DNA from: Candidatus Eiseniibacteriota bacterium
GTDB taxonomy: Bacteria; Eisenbacteria; RBG-16-71-46
Length of the DNA stretch: 33,735 nucleotides
Direction: 5' to 3'
NCBI GenBank assembly: GCA_005893295.1
Contig: VBOY01000087.1
Coordinates: 1-33,735, forward strand
In this document: piece by piece, positions 28,185-33,735 of the stretch
How the letters are laid out: every line of letters starts with the position of its first letter
Position numbering within the stretch: position 1 is the first letter of the stretch
Position numbers and translations under genes: made by a program
Notes under the pieces: model-generated
Told to the model about the DNA's origin: nothing
The model's input: only the letters and a program-made list of their open reading frames with translations
Database searches by the model: none

Positions 28185-28679
28185 ATGGCGCCCGCCGCAC
28201 CCCTCGAGTCGCTGCTCGATCAACCCGTGCCGGACCTCACCCTCCCTTCCACCATCGGCCCGTTCGGTTTTCGGCGGTTCGCCGGCGTGCGTCCGCTGGT
28301 TCTGTTCTTCTATCTGCGCAACGGCACGCCCGGCTGAATTCGCGAGCTTCGCGAGTTTCGCGAACACCATGCCGAATTCGAGCGCTCCGGGATCGCCTTG
28401 GCCGGCGTGAGCACCGACTCGATCGAGCGCCACCGCAAGTGGACGTCGCGCCTGAAGCTGCCCTATCCCCTGGTCTCCGACCCCGAGAGCAGAGCGGGGG
28501 AAGCGCTGGGGATCGTGCGGCGGATTGGCCTCGGCACCTGGCGCGTCGAGCTGTTCCGGCGCACCACCCTGCTGGTGGACATCGAAGGACGCATCGCCGC
28601 GTGGTGGGGTAAGGTCTCGATCCGCGGCCACGCGGCCGAGGTGCTGCGCACGGCTCGCTCGGCGAGGCTCGCCACCTAG
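28185..28679 (+). CDS. Peroxiredoxin (Bcp-like) with in-frame TGA at the peroxidatic position: putative selenoprotein
   Basis: Peroxiredoxins reduce peroxides through a peroxidatic Cys. Read from the ATG at 28185 to the TAG at 28677-28679 this is a 164-residue AhpC/TSA-fold protein: VPDLTLPSTIG, VLFFYLRNGTPG, then TGA (28335-28337, codon 51), then IRELREFREHHAEFE, LAGVSTDSIERHRKW, LPYPLVSDPE and TTLLVDIEGRIAAWWGKV. In the Bcp family this site reads TPGC, so the TGA stands exactly at the catalytic Cys. No other Cys codon occurs in the protein, which fits a one-selenocysteine enzyme. The frame stays open and family-like for 113 codons after the TGA. Hairpin-forming repeats follow the TGA. A Cys-to-stop mutation or sequencing error (TGC to TGA) is the alternative, and selA/selB/selC are not visible here. 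Confidence 0.75.
28338..28376 (+). promoter_or_regulatory. Candidate SECIS hairpin after the TGA codon
   Basis: Directly after the TGA come three tandem 9-nt units of the form NTTCGCGAR. They allow a 7-bp stem (28339-28345 with 28358-28364) whose 12-nt loop begins with G. Alternatively a smaller UUCG/CGAA stem (28357-28360 with 28373-28376) forms a 12-nt loop starting 23 nt after the TGA. Bacterial SECIS elements are hairpins immediately downstream of UGA with G early in the loop; the second option fits the usual distance but its stem is short. Confidence 0.4.
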
Positions 28680-28743
28680 GCGGGAGCCGAAGGCGGCGCG
28701 TTCCCCTGACGAGGGACACCGCGTGGGGCTCGTTGGGCGCGCG

Positions 28744-30513
28744 CTACTCCGCCAGCACCTTCACGACCATCAGCGTCAGGTCGTCGTTCTGGCCGCGTTC
28801 GCCGGTCCAGTCGAGCACCGCCTGCACGATCCCCTCCACGATCTCGGCCGCGCCTCGTCCGGCGAGATCGACCGCGCATTGCTCGAGGCGGCGTTGCCCG
28901 AAGTGCTCCCCGGTGGGTGACTGCGCTTCCGAGACGCCGTCGGTGTACAGCACCAGCACGTCGTCGTCCTCGAGCGCCACCGGACGCTCCTCGTACTGGG
29001 CGTCGGGCAGCACGCCGAAGGCCACGCCTCCCTCGAGCAAGCTCTCCACCACGCTCCCCTGCCGCACCAAGACGGGCGGATTGTGGCCGGCGTTCGAGAA
29101 GATGAGCACCCGGTTCTTGCAGTCGAGCACGCCGTAGAAGGCGGTCACGAACTTGTCGGGGTCGGTGCTCTCGTAGACCAGCGAGTTCACCTTGCGCATC
29201 ACGGCGCGGATCGCGAACTCGTTGCGGATCTCGGCCAGCAGACTCATGCGGAAGCCGGCCATCAGCAGCGCCGCCGGGATGCCCTTGCCCGAGACATCGG
29301 CGATCGCGAGCCCCATCCGCGTGTCCGAAACGTGGATGAAGTCGTAGTAGTCCCCTCCCACCTCGCGGTGCGGGCGGGCCGTTCCCGCCAGCTCGAACCC
29401 GGCGATCACCGGCGCGCGCTTGGGCAGGAACGAGGACTGGATCTCGCGTGCGATCGCGAGCTCCTTCTCGAGCCGGCGGCGCTCGAGCAGCTCGCGCGTC
29501 AGCCGCGCCCGCTCGACGGCCACGGCGGCCTGGGCCGCGAACGCCGCCAGCAGCTCGAGGTGGCCTTCGTGATAGGCGTCCTCGACGTCGCTCTCGAGGT
29601 TGAACACGCCGATGGTGCGCCCTTGCACCACCAGCGGAGCCGCCAGCTCGCTGCGGGTCCCGGGGCGCGCTCTCACATAGCGTGCGTCCTTGTTCACGTC
29701 GGGCACGATCACCGCCTCGCCGGTCTTGGCCACCCACCCCACCAGTCCCACCCCCACTCGGAGCCCGAAGGCCTCGTCGCTTCCCTCGGGGTAGCCCACG
29801 GCGCTCACCTGCTCGAGCGCCAGGGTCTTGCGGTTCACGAGGTAGAGCGCCGCCGCGTCGTAGCGCACCACCTGGCGTAGCGACTTGAGCATCGCCTCGA
29901 TCACTTCGTCCAGGTCGAAGGGGGCCGACAGCGTCTTGGTGATCTCGAGCAGCACTTCCTTCTCGAGCGCGCGACGGTCGGCCTCCTCGTAGAGCAGCGC
30001 GTTGTCTAAGGCCATCGCGATCTGCTCGCCCGCTACTTCGAGCCGATCGAGATCGGCGTCGGAGAAGCGACCGCCGTCGCGACGGTCGAGACACTCCACC
30101 GCCGCGAACACCTGCCCTCGGCGGTGGAGCGGCAGCACCAGCGCGGAACGAAACGCCGGCAGCGTCCCCATCAAGGGAGGGCGTTGCCCATCCGGATCGA
30201 TGCGCAGCGGTCGGTCGTGGGTGAACACCCAACCGGCCAGGCCCTCGCCGCGCGCCAGGCGGTGCTCGACCGCGGGCGCCTCGCCCTCGGGGAAGTCGCG
30301 CGCCACCAGACGGGCGCCCCCGCGCCGTGCCAGCCAGATCCGCGCCACTTCACAATCGAGCATGCGCCGGCAGTGCCGGCTCAACGCCCGCAGCAGGTCG
30401 AGCAAATGGTAGGAGCGGAAGCCCTCGATCGGGCCGATTCCTTCGTCGGCCATGGGGTCGACGGGGGGCGCGGGTTCGACGGGTGTCAAGGACGATGCGG
30501 TGTGATCGGACAT
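28744..30513 (-). CDS. GAF-GAF-PP2C (SpoIIE/RsbU-type) serine phosphatase
   Basis: This 589-residue cytoplasmic signalling phosphatase is of the RsbU/SpoIIE class, which typically dephosphorylates anti-sigma-factor antagonists. Two GAF sensor domains (about residues 25-170 and 185-350; GLVGWVAKTGEAVIVPDV and RSELAAPLVVQGRTIGVFNLES are typical of the second) lead through a helical linker (LEKELAIAREIQSSFLP) to the phosphatase domain. That domain has GGDYYDF, IADVSGKGIPAALLM, FSNAGHNPP, VLYTDGVSEA and GQNDDLTLMVVKV, so its metal-binding Asp residues look intact. The ATG at 30511-30513 is chosen because residues upstream of it are non-conserved and basic. No partner switch genes (STAS or HPK-like) are adjacent. 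Confidence 0.92.
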   Translation of the reverse strand: MSDHTASSLTPVEPAPPVDPMADEGIGPIEGFRSYHLLDLLRALSRHCRRMLDCEVARIWLARRGGARLVARDFPEGEAPAVEHRLARGEGLAGWVFTHDRPLRIDPDGQRPPLMGTLPAFRSALVLPLHRRGQVFAAVECLDRRDGGRFSDADLDRLEVAGEQIAMALDNALLYEEADRRALEKEVLLEITKTLSAPFDLDEVIEAMLKSLRQVVRYDAAALYLVNRKTLALEQVSAVGYPEGSDEAFGLRVGVGLVGWVAKTGEAVIVPDVNKDARYVRARPGTRSELAAPLVVQGRTIGVFNLESDVEDAYHEGHLELLAAFAAQAAVAVERARLTRELLERRRLEKELAIAREIQSSFLPKRAPVIAGFELAGTARPHREVGGDYYDFIHVSDTRMGLAIADVSGKGIPAALLMAGFRMSLLAEIRNEFAIRAVMRKVNSLVYESTDPDKFVTAFYGVLDCKNRVLIFSNAGHNPPVLVRQGSVVESLLEGGVAFGVLPDAQYEERPVALEDDDVLVLYTDGVSEAQSPTGEHFGQRRLEQCAVDLAGRGAAEIVEGIVQAVLDWTGERGQNDDLTLMVVKVLAE

Positions 30514-30659
30514 AAGAGCGCACGCTAGCACGCCGATCCTCGCCGCTGCCAGCGGCCCTCGGGCGCGCGCTCGATGCCAACAGCGGCGTGAACGCGCCGA
30601 ATGGCCCGGCCGATACCTAGGCGAAGGCGTTCCGCGCATCGTTTCCCCCGGAGTCGAGC

Positions 30660-32627
30660 ATGGCCAAAGAGCACAAGCGACTGGGCGACCTGCTGATCGA
30701 GGCGCGCCTGATCAGCGCCCAGGACCTGAGCGACGCGATCGCCGAGCAGCGCAAGACGGGCGAGTTGTTGGGCGTGACCCTGGTGCGGCTCGGCCTGATC
30801 TCCGAGCCGGTGATGCTCAAGCACCTGCAGAACCAGCTCGGGCTGGCGCTCGTCGACCTGGCGCAGAAATCGGTCGACGAGCACGTGCTCTCGCACATCA
30901 CCGAAGAGCTGGCGCGCAAGTACTTCGCGCTGCCACTCGAGGTCGAAGGCCGCTCGACGCTGGTGGTCGCGATGGCGGACCCACTCAATGTCGCAGCGCT
31001 CGAAGACCTGCGCTTCCACAGCGGCATGTTCATCAAGCCGGTGCTCGCTCCGCCGTCGGCGATCGCCGAGGCGATCGCCCGCTATTACCACATCGACAGC
31101 TCGATGAACGAGGTGCTCGGCGCGCTCATCGGCCCCGCGGACGACGTGGTGGTGACCGCGGTGAGCGACGACGACCAGGAAAGAGGCGTGGAGGACCTAC
31201 GACGCGAGGCCGAGGGCCGGCCGACCGTGCGGCTCACGAACTGGCTGTTCCAGCGCGCGGTCGAAGAGCGCGCGAGCGACATCCACGTCGAGCCGCAGGA
31301 CAGGGATCTCGTCATCCGTTTCCGGATCGACGGCTTGCTCCACGAGGTCCAGCGCCTGCCCAAGTGGACCCAGGGCGCCGTGGTCTCTCGGATCAAGGTG
31401 CTCTCGAACCTCGACATCGCCGAGAAACGGCAGCCACAAGATGGCCGGCTCGCCCTCGAGGCCAACGGACGCCGCCTCGAAATGCGCGTCTCGACGCTGC
31501 CCACCACGCACGGCGAGAAGGCCGTGATCCGGCTGGTCGACCAGACCCTGGTCGCCCTGGACATCGAGCAGCTGGGCATGGCGGGCGAGGAGCTGTCGGT
31601 CCTCCAGCGATACCTGCTGCGCCCGCAGGGGATCATCCTCGTGACCGGGCCCACCGGCTCCGGCAAGTCGACGCTGCTCTATTCGTCGCTGCGCTACATC
31701 CAGCACGAGACCCGCAACATCGTCACGGTCGAGGACCCGGTGGAATACCAGCTCGCCGGGTTGAACCAGGTCCAGGTGGACGAAAAGGCCAAGAAGACGT
31801 TCCCCGCCGCGCTGCGCGCGATCCTCCGGCAGGATCCGGACGTCATCATGATCGGCGAGATCCGCGACAAGGAGACGGCGCAGATCGCTTTCCGGGCCTC
31901 GGCCACCGGGCATCTGGTGCTCAGCACCGTCCACACCAACGACGCGGCCGGCGCCGTCACCCGATTGGTCGACCTCGGGCTCGAGTCGTTCATGGTGGCT
32001 TCCTCCGTCAACGGCGTGGTGAGCATGCGGCTGGTGCGCACCTTGTGCTCGCACTGCCGCGAGACCTACGAGGTGAGCGCCTCGAGCTTGAACCGTCTCG
32101 GGGCGCGCGGCGTGACCGAGGGCACGGTGACGCTCGCTCGCGGGCGTGGGTGCCCGCTTTGCCGGATGACCGGCTACCAGGGACGCATCGGCATCTTCGA
32201 GCTGCTCGAGGTCGACGACGCGATCCGGGGGCTCATCACCCAAGGCGCCTCCGACAGCGTGATCCGGCACGCCGCGGTCGAGGCCGGCATGCGCACGATC
32301 GGCGAGGATGGCCTGAAGAAGGTGCTCGCCGGGATCACGACGCTCGAAGAGGTGGCGCGCGTGGTCTACCTGGAGGACAGCACCGGCAAGGTGTGCCCCT
32401 CGTGCGCGACCGTGCTCGCCAAGGAGTACGACTACTGCCCCAACTGCGGTGACTTCGTGGGCGAGCACTGCGAGAGCTGCAAGCGCCGCCTCCATCCGAG
32501 CTGGGCGTTCTGCCCGTTCTGCGGCGACGAGACCGTGGTGGGCCCGCCGGGCCCCACCGACGACGAGAGTGAGTCGCTGCGGCTCGAACGGCGACGCCGC
32601 AACCGCGGCCTGAGGCGCGCTTCATGA
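30660..32627 (+). CDS. pilB: PilB/GspE-family assembly ATPase with MshEN domain and C-terminal double zinc ribbon
   Basis: This 655-residue ATPase powers type IV pilus or type II secretion pseudopilus assembly at the inner membrane. Residues 7-60 match the MshEN fold that binds c-di-GMP in relatives: RLGDLL...Q30 and LGVTLVRLG...Q57, with A15 replacing the first-repeat Gly. The core has the P-loop GPTGSGKST (330-338), VTVEDPVEYQ, RQDPDVIMIGEIRD (Walker B), STVHTNDA and the usual Cys pairs LCSHC and GCPLC. Unusually, about 75 residues follow the core. They hold two CxxC-N10-CxxC modules (C579/582/593/596 and C604/607/618/621), then a basic end. The ATG has GGAG about 7 nt upstream, and the stop overlaps the next start as ATGA. 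Confidence 0.93.
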   Translation: MAKEHKRLGDLLIEARLISAQDLSDAIAEQRKTGELLGVTLVRLGLISEPVMLKHLQNQLGLALVDLAQKSVDEHVLSHITEELARKYFALPLEVEGRSTLVVAMADPLNVAALEDLRFHSGMFIKPVLAPPSAIAEAIARYYHIDSSMNEVLGALIGPADDVVVTAVSDDDQERGVEDLRREAEGRPTVRLTNWLFQRAVEERASDIHVEPQDRDLVIRFRIDGLLHEVQRLPKWTQGAVVSRIKVLSNLDIAEKRQPQDGRLALEANGRRLEMRVSTLPTTHGEKAVIRLVDQTLVALDIEQLGMAGEELSVLQRYLLRPQGIILVTGPTGSGKSTLLYSSLRYIQHETRNIVTVEDPVEYQLAGLNQVQVDEKAKKTFPAALRAILRQDPDVIMIGEIRDKETAQIAFRASATGHLVLSTVHTNDAAGAVTRLVDLGLESFMVASSVNGVVSMRLVRTLCSHCRETYEVSASSLNRLGARGVTEGTVTLARGRGCPLCRMTGYQGRIGIFELLEVDDAIRGLITQGASDSVIRHAAVEAGMRTIGEDGLKKVLAGITTLEEVARVVYLEDSTGKVCPSCATVLAKEYDYCPNCGDFVGEHCESCKRRLHPSWAFCPFCGDETVVGPPGPTDDESESLRLERRRRNRGLRRAS

Positions 32628-33601
32628 CTCCGACTCCGGCGGTCGCCCGGCGGGATCACGGCTCGCTGTTGGTGATGCTCGCGGTGATCGGTTTGATCGG
32701 CGTCATCAATTGGTTCGTGGCCGGCCAGCGGACGTTCCTCAACCTCTACTACCTGCCGGCGGTGTTCGGAGCCTATGCCCTGGGCCGCCGCAAGGGTGTC
32801 TACCTAGCGCTGCTCGCGTGCGCGGTCGTCTTCACGATCGCCAACGTGCGGGGCGGCTCGCTCGAGGGCGATGAGACGGCCGCCTACCTGCGCTGGCTCG
32901 ACCTCGGCACCTGGGGGCTCTTCCTCGTGCTCACCTCCTACATCGTCGGCTCGCTCTACGATCTCCAGGAGGCCCAGATCCGCGAGATCCGCCACGCCTA
33001 CGCGGGCGTGCTCGAGATGATGGCCAAGTTCATCGATTCGGTCGACCGCTACACCGAGAACCACTCGCGACGCGTCGCCGCGTACTCGATGAAGATCGCC
33101 CGCGCGATGGGGCTGAGCGACGTCGAAATCGAGGACATCCGCGTCGGCGCGTACCTGCACGACATCGGCAAGGTCGACGTGAGCACCGAGCTGCTCACCA
33201 AGGCCGCCGGCCTGTCGTGCGAGGAGTACGCCGCGTTGCAGCGCCACGTGGAGAACGGCGAGCAGCTGGTGCGCTCGATGGGCGGCATTCTGCGGCACGT
33301 GATTCCGATGGTGGCTTACCATCACGAACGATTCGACGGTGCCGGCTACAAGGGCTTGGTGGGCGAGAACATTCCGCTCGGAGCGCGCATCATCTCGGTC
33401 GCCGACACCTACGACGCGATCGTGACCCGGCGCACCTATCGCGACCAACGCAGCCACCAGGAGGCAGTGGAGATCATCCAGGCCGAGAGCGGCAAGCAGT
33501 TCGATCCGCGGGTGGTGAGCGCATTTCTACAATCGTTCCCGACCCCACCTGGCGATACCGAGGAAGACGAAGCCTCGCCGCTCGGGTTGGCAACGGCCTG
33601 A
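32624..33601 (+). CDS. Membrane-bound HD-GYP-type c-di-GMP phosphodiesterase
   Basis: This 325-residue protein begins with about four transmembrane helices (residues 13-112; LLVMLAVIGLIGVINWFV, FLNLYYLPAVFGAYALG, GVYLALLACAVVFTIAN, GLFLVLTSYIVGSLY), a sensor layout like DUF4118/MASE-type domains. The cytoplasmic HD-GYP domain follows with ENHSRRVA, LHDIGKVDV (H179-D180), HVENGEQLV, HHERFDGAGYKG (233-244) and SVADTYDAIVTRRTYR. HD-GYP proteins hydrolyse c-di-GMP. The signature GYP is GYK here, while the metal-binding His/Asp residues look intact. The ATGA overlap with pilB points to coupled translation. Confidence 0.9.
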   Translation: MTPTPAVARRDHGSLLVMLAVIGLIGVINWFVAGQRTFLNLYYLPAVFGAYALGRRKGVYLALLACAVVFTIANVRGGSLEGDETAAYLRWLDLGTWGLFLVLTSYIVGSLYDLQEAQIREIRHAYAGVLEMMAKFIDSVDRYTENHSRRVAAYSMKIARAMGLSDVEIEDIRVGAYLHDIGKVDVSTELLTKAAGLSCEEYAALQRHVENGEQLVRSMGGILRHVIPMVAYHHERFDGAGYKGLVGENIPLGARIISVADTYDAIVTRRTYRDQRSHQEAVEIIQAESGKQFDPRVVSAFLQSFPTPPGDTEEDEASPLGLATA

Positions 33602-33735
33602 GGCGACGCCAGGCCGGCCGCGACGTTTGGCGGGCGCGGGGCGCCCCGACTAAGCTGCGGAGAGCAAATCTTCAGTTCCGCCATGCCATACTTGCTCGTG
33701 CCCATCCGACGGCACGACTGTCTTTAGTGGGCACC
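33602..33735. other. Terminal spacer with inverted repeats
   Basis: The last 134 bp contain a GC-rich palindrome (CGGGGCGCCCCG near 33636-33647) and a GTGCCCA/TGGGCAC pair (33698-33704 with 33728-33734). No U tract follows the palindrome. No gene with a ribosome-binding site is seen. Confidence 0.3.

Noticed and set aside
28398-28679. A separate short peroxiredoxin-like gene starting at 28398
   Set aside because: It lacks the first half of the fold. The matching first half lies in the same frame directly upstream, separated only by the TGA at the catalytic site.
33683-33727. A 14-codon ORF at the right end
   Set aside because: It is too short, has no ribosome-binding site and no support beyond an ATG and a stop.

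Overview
This window is a GC-rich bacterial chromosome segment, packed almost wall to wall with housekeeping genes. No gene-free stretch exceeds 300 bases, and I see no tRNA, rRNA, CRISPR array or insertion sequence. The mix (a PorV/PorQ-type outer-membrane protein, type IV pilus ATPase, Smg/DUF494 beside topA, high GC, GTG starts, many 4-bp ATGA/GTGA overlaps) suggests a Gram-negative, environmental, FCB-like lineage such as Candidatus Eisenbacteria. That placement is inference; no rRNA or other decisive marker is present.

Layout. 1-4246 (minus) carries secA, smg/DUF494 and the start of topA. 4247-4498 is a structured spacer with the cspA terminator, followed by cspA (minus). 4801-14465 (minus) is one long run, transcribed comEC > purN > HAD hydrolase > purC > mini-ORF > purH > guaA > dolichol/phytol-kinase-like membrane protein > TPR protein: late de novo purine synthesis through to GMP, joined mostly by stop/start overlaps. 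14586-17117 (minus) is a large PEGA-domain membrane protein. It is divergent from a LysM lytic transglycosylase (17385-19240, plus) that carries an apparent one-base frameshift. 19259-23566 (minus) holds two tandem GlgC paralogues, a PorV-type outer-membrane protein and a small anchored hypothetical protein. 23763-27971 (minus) is M50 protease > trpS > scpA > scpB > rluB. 28185-28679 (plus) is a peroxiredoxin with TGA at its catalytic position. 28744-30513 (minus) is a GAF-GAF-PP2C phosphatase. 30660-33601 (plus) is a PilB/GspE ATPase overlapping an HD-GYP-like protein.

Most notable points. (1) The peroxiredoxin at 28185 has an in-frame TGA exactly where the peroxidatic Cys should be. It has no other Cys, an open frame on both sides and hairpin-forming repeats directly after the TGA, so it looks like an unannotated selenoprotein. 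(2) secA has two lesions: a frameshift near 4025 and an in-frame loss of about 15 residues that removes the Walker B DEVD motif. (3) Two co-translated GlgC paralogues include one that has lost the catalytic Lys of the RAKPA motif, a pattern like the catalytic/regulatory subunit pair of plant ADP-glucose pyrophosphorylase. (4) A PilB-type ATPase with a c-di-GMP-binding-type MshEN domain and an extra C-terminal double zinc ribbon is translationally coupled to a likely c-di-GMP phosphodiesterase.
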